A stretch of DNA of 64,000 bases from positions 186,001 through 250,000 of the forward strand of contig CANLWB010000008.1 of the NCBI GenBank assembly GCA_947494695.1. Reading direction: 5' to 3'. Position 1 is the first letter of the stretch. The number at the start of each line of letters is the position of its first letter. The DNA comes from an uncultured Flavobacteriaceae bacterium (GTDB lineage Bacteria; Bacteroidota; Bacteroidia; Flavobacteriales; Flavobacteriaceae). A model generated the notes under the pieces. It was not told the DNA's origin and ran no database searches. It saw only the letters and a list, made by a program, of their open reading frames with translations. Made by a program: the position numbers and the translations under genes. This document shows, one piece after another, positions 12,201 through 20,179 of the stretch.

Positions 12201-12542
12201 CGTTGGACACCAGAAAATCCTAATACGGATGTAGCAGGTATCTGGGGATTTGGAGATAACTCTACCGGTTCAGACGCCTACTCTACTTATATAGAAGATG
12301 GGTCTTACCTAAGAATTTCAAATATTACATTGGGCTATACCTTACCTAAAGAATTAACAGAACGATTTGGCATCAAAACATTTAGATTTTACGCTGCCGT
12401 AGATAACGCGTTTCTATTTACAAATTATTCAGGATTCGATCCCGATGTTAGTGTAGGCAACAACCAATTAACACCTGGATTAGACACAGATTCTTACCCT
12501 AGAGCAAGAACGTTTAGAGTTGGTCTAAACGTAGGATTTTAA
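9279..12542 (+). CDS. susC: SusC-like TonB-dependent outer-membrane transporter
   Basis: 1087 aa. A signal peptide (~1-30, ending IGAAQAQ) is followed by a carboxypeptidase-D-like regulatory domain (~33-115: IKGVISSAGEPLIGANVIIK and DFDGNYSIRAKAGDVLVFTYIG). The plug (~120-245) contains IEILKDASATAIYGSRGANG, and a 22-strand-type beta-barrel ends in RTFRVGLNVGF with the terminal aromatic. It forms the outer-membrane channel that imports oligosaccharides, powered by TonB, with the SusD lipoprotein 19 bp downstream as lid. Length is normal for the family. It is the first gene of the rightward core PUL, preceded by a 21-bp-spaced regulatory repeat. Confidence 0.96.
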   Translation: MKLNLHFHWRLKSLLVILISLMTIGAAQAQSQTIKGVISSAGEPLIGANVIIKGTSQGAVTDFDGNYSIRAKAGDVLVFTYIGYVDKEVTVGTSPTINVSLVENVSKLDDVVIIGYGSVKRKDLTGSVVSLKAADLDKVKPVSFEGTLAAKASGVQVVSSQGGPGAGFKIRVRGGTSITANSDPLYVIDGFAIDGGPTSTALGLGNSNTSPLAAIDPSNIESIEILKDASATAIYGSRGANGVIIITTKRGKKGRANLNFDMWTSFSTISNKIDLLTAQEFVDYRLEYTPWDPANPSGQFVGAYRDPFGNPLDLNDPRVVLTDWQDEITRVAISNNYKLSATGGSDNSSYSASFSYLDQEGIIKTSNFERYSANLRLDQNISSKLKAGVNANVGFTQNSGVISAANENANGRSGIITNSILFSPVQGITQYDDAEYDENGRLISLRSGDVINPTLGLENDINRGKSYNMYGNAYLQYQITPGLSFKSSIRLNMYGNKGQRYFSEKFGWGRSANGRAFVGTSFGKGLTTEQNLNFRKSFGQHSINVTAVYEQQETSFENVISSATGFNIPGVNLDLLQSAEVTLPTRSTFSPSFLKSYLARIQYDFSDKWVLNLSGRYDGSSKFASNKKWAFFPSAGLAWKVSNEKFLQNNNTISNLKLKASYGETGNQGIGTFGSISQTQLSNAIFGGNLTTGAAINTLDNADLTWETTAQLDAGFSLGLFNNRVSIEAGYYNKETTDLLLLVPVPSSSGFETALKNIGSMTNKGFEFALNTVNIDTENFTWTSNFNISFNKNEITNLGDANEFFVTSIGDNQITNDYIVRVGEPLGSVYGIEVDGVYNYADFPAFDGLSDMEAASKMRQDAEDQGIPYYDLVYTLRDGVVTSSGVSDLDSYRPGMPRFVDQNGDGHVNSDDRTIIGKTVPEHFGGFTNNLTYKNFDLSILAQWSYGNDVYNKNRNKGEATAIPFFNKYSTIADRWTPENPNTDVAGIWGFGDNSTGSDAYSTYIEDGSYLRISNITLGYTLPKELTERFGIKTFRFYAAVDNAFLFTNYSGFDPDVSVGNNQLTPGLDTDSYPRARTFRVGLNVGF

Positions 12543-12561
12543 ACAAAAAAAAGGAAAGAAA

Positions 12562-14115
12562 ATGAAAAAAATAAACACAATTTTTAAAAGTCTTATACTA
12601 CCATTCGCTGTAGTACTGATGCTGACGTCATGTAATGACGATAAATTAATTGAAAACCCCAGTATTTTTGCTTCACCTAGCCAGTTGATTCAGGATGAGA
12701 CAGGTGCTCAAATATATTTAACCGGCGCCTATGATGCCATTCAAAATACATTGGGTTCTGGAGGTAATGGGAAAGAGCCTTATCAAATACACTGGGGAAC
12801 CGTAGCAACCGACGAGGTGGTAATTCCTGGTTGGGCAGGATCACGAAAAATTCTTTTTTTACAACAGGTTTCTCCAACCGAAGTTGCTGTTAGTGACTTG
12901 TGGAAAGAACTTTATAAAGCTGTAAATCAATCCAATAGTGTAATTGACCGAGTTGGTCTTATGACGGCCGATCAAATTGATGCCGATGTGCAAGCAAATA
13001 TTATTGCACAAGCTAAATTCATTAGAGCAGCTACCTATTTCTCATTGGTTGTGGCATGGGAGAATGTTCCTTTAATTAAAAATGAAACAACCAGTTTAGA
13101 TAATATCGAAGTGCCTCAATCTTCTCCCGAAGACGTTTATAACTTCATCATTCAGGACTTAACAGAAGCTGCAGCTGTTTTAACTGCAGAACAAGGCGGA
13201 GGGCGTGCTACCAAAGGTGCTGCCCAAGCTTTATTAGGTAAAGTATATCTACAAATGACTGGATTCCCATTATTTCAAACAGATAAGTTCGCTCTAGCAG
13301 AGCAACAACTGCAAGATGTTATAGATAGTGGCGTGTACGACATATTGCCTAACTATGCCCATGTATTTGACTTAGATCATGAACAAAGTGTTGAAATGGT
13401 ATTCTCTTTAGCTATGGAAGGACCAGGGCTTAATGAAGGTGGTAATTTAAGTACGTTTTACGGACCAAATGGTAGTGTAAACAACGGCGGTGGCTGGGGT
13501 ACTTGCTACATCAACCAGGAGTTTGAGTCTAGTTACGATAGAGACGACTGGCGTTTAAGAAATAATATCGCTATACATAATGCGAACAATACAACTCCAG
13601 AAGAAGCCGTAGAAGTAGATCCAAATACATGGAGTGGTGATAAAACAGGATGGAGAGGATGGAAACATCATGCTGCAAGCCCTAATAACTATGCAAACGA
13701 TACGCCTTTCGATAATCCTTACATTCGTTATGCCGATGTATTATTAATGTATGCAGAAGCTAAAAATGGACAAGGAACGTTAACTCAAACAGATCTTGAT
13801 CTTACGGTTAACAGATTAAGAGCCAGAGCACGAGTTATCCCTACAGCAGTGCCGGATATGGTAGTAGGAAGTCAATCTCAAAATGCCGATGAACTATTAA
13901 GCGAAAGACGTAAAGAATTGTGTTTTGAAGGCTGGAGACGTCATGACCTAATCAGATTTGGTAAATACAAAGAAACCATTCTTGCTATTGATCAAGCTGG
14001 ATGGAGTACATCTGGAAACCCTGGACCTAACTACCAGGATCATGAAATAAGATGGCCTATTCCAGATGCAGAAATGCAACTTAACCCGAATTTGGTTCAA
14101 AACGAAGGCTATTAA
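12562..14115 (+). CDS. susD: SusD-like glycan-binding lipoprotein
   Basis: 517 aa. The lipobox is VVLMLTSCNDDK (Cys24). The TPR-rich SusD core is visible: AQAKFIRAATYFSLVVAWENVPLI, the helix after GRATKGAAQALLGKVYLQM, and the C-terminal NPYIRYADVLLMYAEAKN followed by ELLSERRKELCFEGWRRHDLIRFGKY, which is the RagB/SusD signature. It caps the SusC barrel at the cell surface and captures oligosaccharides. It is 19 bp after susC and 22 bp before the next surface protein, so these three genes form an operon. Confidence 0.95.
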   Translation: MKKINTIFKSLILPFAVVLMLTSCNDDKLIENPSIFASPSQLIQDETGAQIYLTGAYDAIQNTLGSGGNGKEPYQIHWGTVATDEVVIPGWAGSRKILFLQQVSPTEVAVSDLWKELYKAVNQSNSVIDRVGLMTADQIDADVQANIIAQAKFIRAATYFSLVVAWENVPLIKNETTSLDNIEVPQSSPEDVYNFIIQDLTEAAAVLTAEQGGGRATKGAAQALLGKVYLQMTGFPLFQTDKFALAEQQLQDVIDSGVYDILPNYAHVFDLDHEQSVEMVFSLAMEGPGLNEGGNLSTFYGPNGSVNNGGGWGTCYINQEFESSYDRDDWRLRNNIAIHNANNTTPEEAVEVDPNTWSGDKTGWRGWKHHAASPNNYANDTPFDNPYIRYADVLLMYAEAKNGQGTLTQTDLDLTVNRLRARARVIPTAVPDMVVGSQSQNADELLSERRKELCFEGWRRHDLIRFGKYKETILAIDQAGWSTSGNPGPNYQDHEIRWPIPDAEMQLNPNLVQNEGY

Positions 14116-14137
14116 TTCAATAAAATAATATCAGATT

Positions 14138-15571
14138 ATGAAAAAATATCTAAATAAAACTAACTTTAAATACCCTATTGCACTAATAGCTGTTCTGGTT
14201 CTTCTCATAGGTTGTGAAGACTCAAATGTTCGCGATGGCATTAGAGCAATTACACTTAAACCAACTTCAAATACCACACTCATTAATATTGATGAAGTGA
14301 TTACTTATACAGATTCATCACAAAATGTGGCGTCTAGACTATGGACGTTTGAAGGCGGTAGTATAGCTTCTTCTTCAGATGAAGTTGTAGATGTTACATA
14401 CGATACCGAAGGTACTTTTTCTACCGAAATAGAAATCACCGATAGCGATGGTAATGTTAAAGATCACAATTTCAATGTTGAGGTATTTCCTTTGATTGTT
14501 CCAGAATTCAGCGCTAGCGCTAACTCTGCACTTTTTGGAAGTGAAATAACATTTACAAACAATTCATTAAATACAGAGTCTGCTTTTGAAACTAACAATG
14601 AAGACATAGAAGACGACTCTTTCTTTTGGGAATTTGATGGTGGTGTTCCTGCTACAAGCACAGAAAAAGATCCTGTAGTGAGATATCCTAATGTAGGGAC
14701 TTACGATGTTAAGTTAACTGTTTACAGAAGAGCTCCAGAGCATAAAGCTATTATTACAAAACAGGATTTTATCAATATTGTAGATGCTCAGGTTATTTCT
14801 CCAGCAGCTACAAGATTGGCAGAATTGGGTTCTAAAATACATTTAACCTATGATGTACCTGTTGGAGCTGTAGATGCCGACGCATTTTCTGTAAGTATAG
14901 ATGGTGCTGATGCTACTCCTGTCTCGGGTGTTGCGACTCATGGTTCAGACCCTAACACACTCGTTGTATCTCTTACAACTCCTGTAGCAGAAGGTCAAAC
15001 TGTAAATCTATCTTATAATGGATCAGATTTTGCTCCTTCTGGTGAACTTTTAGGAACGATCAGCGGTCTTCTGATCGAAAACACCATTATGAACCTTCTT
15101 AAAGATCAAAATCCAGGTTTTGAAGATGATGCTGCTGGTGGATTTCCTACTTTATGGGGTAACTGGGATGGTCAAAATGGAAGAAACAACCCTGAAGTTT
15201 ATGAATTAATAGACACCGATCAACACAGTGGTTCAAATTCCTTGCAAGTTGCATTAAATACAGGAATTAGTAATGACTGGTCTCTTGAAACCACCCACGT
15301 AGCCATTGTAGAAGGTGCTACATACAGATTAAGTGTTTGGGCAAAGGCATCTGAAGCTGGAATTCTTTTAGATTTTAGATCTGTAGCAGAAGGTTGGGCT
15401 AGTTCTTCCGGAGAAGTGGTAACTCTCACTACAGAATGGGTAAAATACGATGCAGAATTTACGACTACGGACGACCTGGGTAGAAATTACTGGCATGTAC
15501 TTAGACCTGATGACTCGCCTGATGGTAGTTTTGTTTATTTAGACGACGTATCACTATATAGAATTGATTAA
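14138..15571 (+). CDS. Surface glycan-binding lipoprotein with PKD and CBM-like domains (SusE/SGBP-position)
   Basis: 477 aa. The lipobox is VLVLLIGCED (Cys26). Two PKD-type beta-sandwiches follow (~40-120: LWTFEGGSIASSS; ~125-225: FFWEFDGGVPATS). Next is a Big/SwmB-like sandwich (~230-320: SPAATRLAELGSKIHLTYD) and a C-terminal carbohydrate-binding-like jelly roll (~325-477). This last domain contains NPGFEDDAAGGFPTLWGNWD, HSGSNSLQVAL and FVYLDDVSLYRI, the pattern of CBM4/9/22-like modules. Position right after SusD and modular build fit a surface glycan-binding protein that feeds SusCD. Ligand unknown. A strong terminator follows, so it closes the susCD transcript. Confidence 0.8.
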   Translation: MKKYLNKTNFKYPIALIAVLVLLIGCEDSNVRDGIRAITLKPTSNTTLINIDEVITYTDSSQNVASRLWTFEGGSIASSSDEVVDVTYDTEGTFSTEIEITDSDGNVKDHNFNVEVFPLIVPEFSASANSALFGSEITFTNNSLNTESAFETNNEDIEDDSFFWEFDGGVPATSTEKDPVVRYPNVGTYDVKLTVYRRAPEHKAIITKQDFINIVDAQVISPAATRLAELGSKIHLTYDVPVGAVDADAFSVSIDGADATPVSGVATHGSDPNTLVVSLTTPVAEGQTVNLSYNGSDFAPSGELLGTISGLLIENTIMNLLKDQNPGFEDDAAGGFPTLWGNWDGQNGRNNPEVYELIDTDQHSGSNSLQVALNTGISNDWSLETTHVAIVEGATYRLSVWAKASEAGILLDFRSVAEGWASSSGEVVTLTTEWVKYDAEFTTTDDLGRNYWHVLRPDDSPDGSFVYLDDVSLYRID

Positions 15572-15594
15572 TACACATTCTTTTTTATAGCATT

Positions 15595-15628
15595 AAAAAC
15601 CTGTTTTGACATGTCAAAACAGGTTTTT
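15595..15628 (+). terminator. Rho-independent terminator of the susCD operon
   Basis: AAACCTGTTTTGAC and GTCAAAACAGGTTT form a fully palindromic stem followed by a run of T. It starts 24 bp after the stop codon of the SusE-position gene. Confidence 0.9.
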
Positions 15629-15843
15629 TTCATTCTTAACAGTATTCCATTTTTTGCTCCTCATTTTTTCAATAAAAACATAAAAAAAAGTATCTTTATA
15701 CAAATTCTCCCCAATCACATTTTGAGATAAAAAAGCATACTATATTATAAATAAGCTTTTTAAACTCAATATCATTGTACTTACTTACGTTAAGTGTTAT
15801 AAGACATTTTACGCCAAAACTAATTACCATAAGTAACCTTACA

Positions 15844-18800
15844 ATGAAAACTCTCTACATTAGCGCTCTCACTTTTGTTTTTCTTGCCAGTTGTAATAAT
15901 TCAGACAAAACAGTAACACCAGTTGCGAACAGCGAATCAGAAGACACCAAAATCTTCACATTAATAGATCCCAATTCTAGCCATGTGACATTCAACAATC
16001 ATATAGAGGAAAACTTTCAAAACTTCTTCGCCGTCTTTAACTATGTCTATAATGGTGCTGGAGTTGCTGTTGGAGACATAAACAATGACGGCTTATCTGA
16101 TATTTACTTTGTTGGAAATAATGTCCCAAACAAATTATACCTTAACAAAGGGGATTTTAAATTTGAAGACATCACAGAAACCGCAAAAGTATCTGGTGGT
16201 GCTGGTTGGCACAATGGTGTGGTGATGGCCGATGTCAATGGAGATGGCTTGCAAGATCTTTACATATGTCGAGGAGGCCATAACGATGCTCCTAAAGACA
16301 GAAGCAACTTGCTTTATATAAACCAGGGGGACCTTACGTTTAAAGAGCAGGCGTTAGACTTTGGATTAAACGACAAGGGTTACTCCCTCATGGCTTCGTT
16401 TTTCGATATGGATAACGATAACGACCTCGATCTTTATGTAACAAACAGACCTAACCAATTCTTTTTGGGATACGAACAAGTTTTAGAAGGTAAAACCAGA
16501 CAAGATGATTTGTTTAGAGATAAACTATTTAAAAACGACAATGGTACGTTTAAAGAGATTGGCTTAACAGCCGGGATTAAAAACAACTTTGGTTATGGCC
16601 TGGGCATTGCTACCACAGATATAAACAACGACAATAAAGCAGATATTTTAGTATCTAATGATTATCTGGAAAGAGATTATCTCTACATTAACCAAGGAAA
16701 CAACACTTTTAAAGATGAACTCACCCAACATTTCAATCACGTCCCTTTTTATGCTATGGGGGTAGATGTTGTAGATTTTAACAATGATGGTTTTGAAGAT
16801 ATCATCCAACTGGAAATGCTTCCTGAAGATTATGAACGCTCTAAAACAACCATGGCTTCAATGAATACAAAGCTATTCGATGATATGACATCGAACGGAT
16901 TCCATTATCAATATATGCACAATATGCTCCACCTAAACAGGGGAAATGGTTTTTTTAGTGATATCGCTCAATTTTCGGGTATATCCAAAACCGATTGGAG
17001 CTGGTCCTGTCTTGGAAGTGATTTTGACAATGATGGTTATAGAGATTTATACATCACAAACGGGTTTAAACGTGACATTTGGGACAAAGACGCTAATGCT
17101 AAATTTAGTGCGTTTATGAGAAGTCCACAGGCAAGAATGAATACCAATGAACAAAATGCACAGTATATCGTTAACTTATTCAACGAAAACAAAATCCCAA
17201 ACTACGTATATAAAAATAATGGCGATTTAACCTTTACCAAGAAAATTGACGAATGGGGCATAAAACACGATAGTTTTTCAAGTGGAGCGGCTGTCGCCGA
17301 TTTAGACAATGACGGCGATTTAGACATTGTAGTAAACAATATTGGTGATGCTGCCTTTATCTACAAAAACACGTCTGAAAAGCTAAACAACAACCATCTG
17401 AAAATTAAATTAAATGGCCCAAAAAATAACAGTACCGGGCTAGGCACTAAAATAGCTCTTACGTATGATGACAAGCAACAGTATCATGAATTTAAAACAG
17501 TACGCGGATATTTATCGTCAGTAGAACCCGTCATACATTTTGGGTTAGGTAAAACAAGTAAGATTGGAAACGTTTGTATTACATGGCCAGATGGCAAACA
17601 AAACATATTGAATAACGTTCATACGAATCAACAATTAGTGGTTAACTATAGCGATGCCGGAAATGTTCAAAATGTTCAAAAAACACATAAGCCATTGCTA
17701 TCGGAAGTCACAACAGCTTCTTTCAAATCCCCTTTTACCCATAAGGAGAATGTTTTTGATGATTTTAAAGATCAAATCCTTATTCCTCATAAATTATCGC
17801 AAAATGGTCCTTGTCTAGCTGTTGGAGATATTAACGGCGATGGTATGGAAGATTTTTATATTGGTGGTGCCAGTGAGCAAAGTGGTGTTCTGTATATTCA
17901 AAATGCTAAGGGTAAATTTACTGCAAGACATCAGACTGACTTTTTAAACGATGCCAAACATGAGGATGTCGGAGCGACGTTCTTTGATGCAGATGGTGAT
18001 CATGACTTGGATTTGTATGTGGTTAGTGGAGGCAATGAATTCGACGCTCATAGCCCAGCCCTTCAGGATCGTCTTTACATCAACAACGGCCGAGGTACGT
18101 TTTCAAAATCTACAAATTTACCTCAGTTAACCGAAAGTGGGTCTGTAGTTATTCCATTAGACTATGACCAGGATGGTGATCTGGATGTATTCGTTGGTGG
18201 ACGCCTTATTCCAAAAACCTACCCATATGCTCCCAAAAGCTTTTTATTAGAAAATGACAACGGTAAATTTACAGATGTTACTGAAACCGTAGCTCCCGAA
18301 TTATCTCATATTGGCATGGTCACTTCGGCAGTTTGGAGTGATATTGATGGTAATCATACCAATGAACTTATTCTGGTAGGTGAATGGATGCCAATCACCA
18401 TTTTTAAGCTGGAAAGTGATCGTTTTAAAAATGTTACAGAACAATATGGATTGGAAAACACCAATGGGTGGTGGAATAAAATTGTAGCATCAGACATCGA
18501 TAAAGACGGAGATACCGATTTTGTTGTAGGCAACCTGGGGCTTAATTATAAGTTTAGTGCCAGCCCAGAAAAACCTTTTATTGTTTATGCTAACGACTTC
18601 GATAAAAATGGAACAAACGATATATTCTTAGCAAAACATTATAAAAACAGAAAAGTTCCTATTCGAGGAAAAGAGTGTACATCACAGCAACTTCCCAGCA
18701 TAGGAAAAAAATATAAAACCTATCAAGAGTTCGCAAAAGCAGATATTTCACAAATCATTGAAAATGTAAACGAAGGTTTAAAATACGAGGCTAAAGAATT

Positions 18801-19164
18801 TGCAAGCGTTATTTTGAGAAACAATGGAGGTCAATTAACTATAGAAAAACTCCCTAGCGCGGCTCAATTTTCAGTCATCAATGGTATTGTTATCGACGAT
18901 TTTAATATGGATGGTATTCCAGATATACTCATTGCCGGAAATAAGTTTGAAGTAGAAGTTGAGACCACAAGAGCAGATGCCTCTGTAGGCCTTCTCATGC
19001 TCGGCACAAAGAACGGCATGTTTAAACCTTTAAATTATCTGGAAAGTGGATTTTTTGTTCCCTTTAACGTAAAAGACATCCAAGGCATAAAATTACCTAA
19101 TAATGAAATTGGCATTCTTTCGGCAATAAACAACCGTGAACTAAAATTATTTTCAACCTTCTAA
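15844..19164 (+). CDS. VCBS/FG-GAP repeat lipoprotein with central ASPIC/UnbV domain
   Basis: The ORF track starts at 15775, but the Met at 15844 gives MKTLYISALTFVFLASC, a proper lipoprotein signal, and is the likely start (1106 aa). About fourteen FG-GAP/VCBS calcium-binding repeats are visible, for example DINNDGLSDIYF, DVNGDGLQDLYI, DLDNDGDLDIVV and DINGDGMEDFYI. Between two blocks of repeats is an ASPIC/UnbV domain (~515-605: LKIKLNGPKNNSTGLGTKI to VCITWPDGKQN). The fold is a beta-propeller-like surface protein. Proteins of this type often accompany SusCD in marine Bacteroidota PULs, but their role is unproven. It lies 215 bp after the susCD terminator and has no obvious copy of the PUL repeat in front, so its control may differ. 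Confidence 0.88.
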   Translation: MKTLYISALTFVFLASCNNSDKTVTPVANSESEDTKIFTLIDPNSSHVTFNNHIEENFQNFFAVFNYVYNGAGVAVGDINNDGLSDIYFVGNNVPNKLYLNKGDFKFEDITETAKVSGGAGWHNGVVMADVNGDGLQDLYICRGGHNDAPKDRSNLLYINQGDLTFKEQALDFGLNDKGYSLMASFFDMDNDNDLDLYVTNRPNQFFLGYEQVLEGKTRQDDLFRDKLFKNDNGTFKEIGLTAGIKNNFGYGLGIATTDINNDNKADILVSNDYLERDYLYINQGNNTFKDELTQHFNHVPFYAMGVDVVDFNNDGFEDIIQLEMLPEDYERSKTTMASMNTKLFDDMTSNGFHYQYMHNMLHLNRGNGFFSDIAQFSGISKTDWSWSCLGSDFDNDGYRDLYITNGFKRDIWDKDANAKFSAFMRSPQARMNTNEQNAQYIVNLFNENKIPNYVYKNNGDLTFTKKIDEWGIKHDSFSSGAAVADLDNDGDLDIVVNNIGDAAFIYKNTSEKLNNNHLKIKLNGPKNNSTGLGTKIALTYDDKQQYHEFKTVRGYLSSVEPVIHFGLGKTSKIGNVCITWPDGKQNILNNVHTNQQLVVNYSDAGNVQNVQKTHKPLLSEVTTASFKSPFTHKENVFDDFKDQILIPHKLSQNGPCLAVGDINGDGMEDFYIGGASEQSGVLYIQNAKGKFTARHQTDFLNDAKHEDVGATFFDADGDHDLDLYVVSGGNEFDAHSPALQDRLYINNGRGTFSKSTNLPQLTESGSVVIPLDYDQDGDLDVFVGGRLIPKTYPYAPKSFLLENDNGKFTDVTETVAPELSHIGMVTSAVWSDIDGNHTNELILVGEWMPITIFKLESDRFKNVTEQYGLENTNGWWNKIVASDIDKDGDTDFVVGNLGLNYKFSASPEKPFIVYANDFDKNGTNDIFLAKHYKNRKVPIRGKECTSQQLPSIGKKYKTYQEFAKADISQIIENVNEGLKYEAKEFASVILRNNGGQLTIEKLPSAAQFSVINGIVIDDFNMDGIPDILIAGNKFEVEVETTRADASVGLLMLGTKNGMFKPLNYLESGFFVPFNVKDIQGIKLPNNEIGILSAINNRELKLFSTF

Positions 19165-19210
19165 TTAACAAGAAAATACTTCAAAAAAACCTGTTTTTTA
19201 TCGATAAAAC

Positions 19211-19237
19211 CATTTGTCGTATTAAATTAATCATATG
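19211..19237 (+). promoter_or_regulatory. PUL regulatory direct repeat, site 3
   Basis: CATTTGTCG at 19211 and CATATGTTA at 19232 are exactly 21 bp apart and end 66 bp upstream of the small T9SS protein gene. Confidence 0.65.
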
Positions 19238-19303
19238 TTAAGATACTAGTTGGTATTTTTTTCGAGATTTAATCCAACTTAATTAACTCTTAAATAATTT
19301 AAA

Positions 19304-20014
19304 ATGATGAAAAATTTACTTTTTATGGCGGCATTAATGGCGACTACATTTGTGATGGCCCAGGATGCTTTAACCTTTCAGACCCCAGATGACACTTACA
19401 ACGCGTCAACCACACTATCCTTCAATATTGTCTATACCTCTTCTGTAGATTTACCAGCAGACAGTTTTGAATTTCACTTATGGTCGATATCTGTGCCATG
19501 GTCACAAGGATGGAGAGCATCCACTACAAATGCAACAATGCTTCCAGCTGGAACCGATATGGTTGCGACCATGGAAATAGGGTCCATCCCAGGCGACATT
19601 TTAAATGGTTCGGGAAATTTAATGACCGATGCCGAATTATTAGCTGCCGACCCAAATGCCCACGGATCTGCTACAGATTACTATTACGAACTTAGAGGTA
19701 TTGTTAGCTCTGTTGCAACTACCGCAGGTTTTACTGGAAGTAATCCCGCTACCAGTTTCATTCATATTTCCCCATCGTTGTCTACGAAGGAAACATCATT
19801 AGAATCTATTAACATTCTCCCTAATCCAACGTCTGGAACAATTAGTCTCTCCACAAAAAACGGTGATATCACATCGGTCAAAATATTTGATATTGCCGGA
19901 AAAGAAGTTAAAAGTTTTAACTCTGTAGGGAATATGGACGTATCAAACCTTTCCAAAGGCTTATACCTTTTAAGAACAAATCTGGGAACAGTTTCCAAAT
20001 TTGTTAAAATTTAA
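19304..20014 (+). CDS. Small secreted protein of unknown function with T9SS sorting domain
   Basis: 236 aa. A signal peptide (~1-19, ending FVMAQ) is followed by a ~140-aa domain of predicted beta-sandwich character (ALTFQTPDDTYNASTTLSFNIVYTSS, FEFHLWSISVPWSQGW, YYYELRGIVSSV) that I cannot assign to a family. From about residue 160 a type A T9SS sorting domain runs to the end (INILPNPTSGTISLS, VKIFDIAGKEVKSF, LSKGLYLLRTNLG). It would be displayed on or released from the cell surface. The gene has its own copy of the PUL repeat and its own terminator, so it is a one-gene PUL transcript. A new glycan-binding module is the most economical idea, but this is inference from context only. Confidence 0.75.
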   Translation: MMKNLLFMAALMATTFVMAQDALTFQTPDDTYNASTTLSFNIVYTSSVDLPADSFEFHLWSISVPWSQGWRASTTNATMLPAGTDMVATMEIGSIPGDILNGSGNLMTDAELLAADPNAHGSATDYYYELRGIVSSVATTAGFTGSNPATSFIHISPSLSTKETSLESINILPNPTSGTISLSTKNGDITSVKIFDIAGKEVKSFNSVGNMDVSNLSKGLYLLRTNLGTVSKFVKI

Positions 20015-20035
20015 TCACCTTTATATACTCATGGT

Positions 20036-20075
20036 AAAAAGTCTGCAACTTTAGTTGCAGGCTTTTTATTTTTTT
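20036..20075 (+). terminator. Rho-independent terminator of the small T9SS gene
   Basis: AAAAAGTCTGCAACT and AGTTGCAGGCTTTTT form a stem around a short loop, followed by a T-rich run. It starts 22 bp after the stop codon. Confidence 0.85.
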
Positions 20076-20094
20076 AAAAACATTCCAAGAAAAA

Positions 20095-20121
20095 CATTTG
20101 TGGTATAATATCCCCTATATG
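20095..20121 (+). promoter_or_regulatory. PUL regulatory direct repeat, site 4
   Basis: CATTTGTGGTATAATA at 20095 and TATATGTTATAATA at 20116 are 21 bp apart and end 58 bp upstream of the sulfatase gene. Similarity between the two halves extends beyond the core (TATAATA in both). Confidence 0.65.
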
Positions 20122-20179
20122 TTATAATACATATTAGAAAAATCACCGATTTTTGTAATGACATAAGATTTTATAACAT

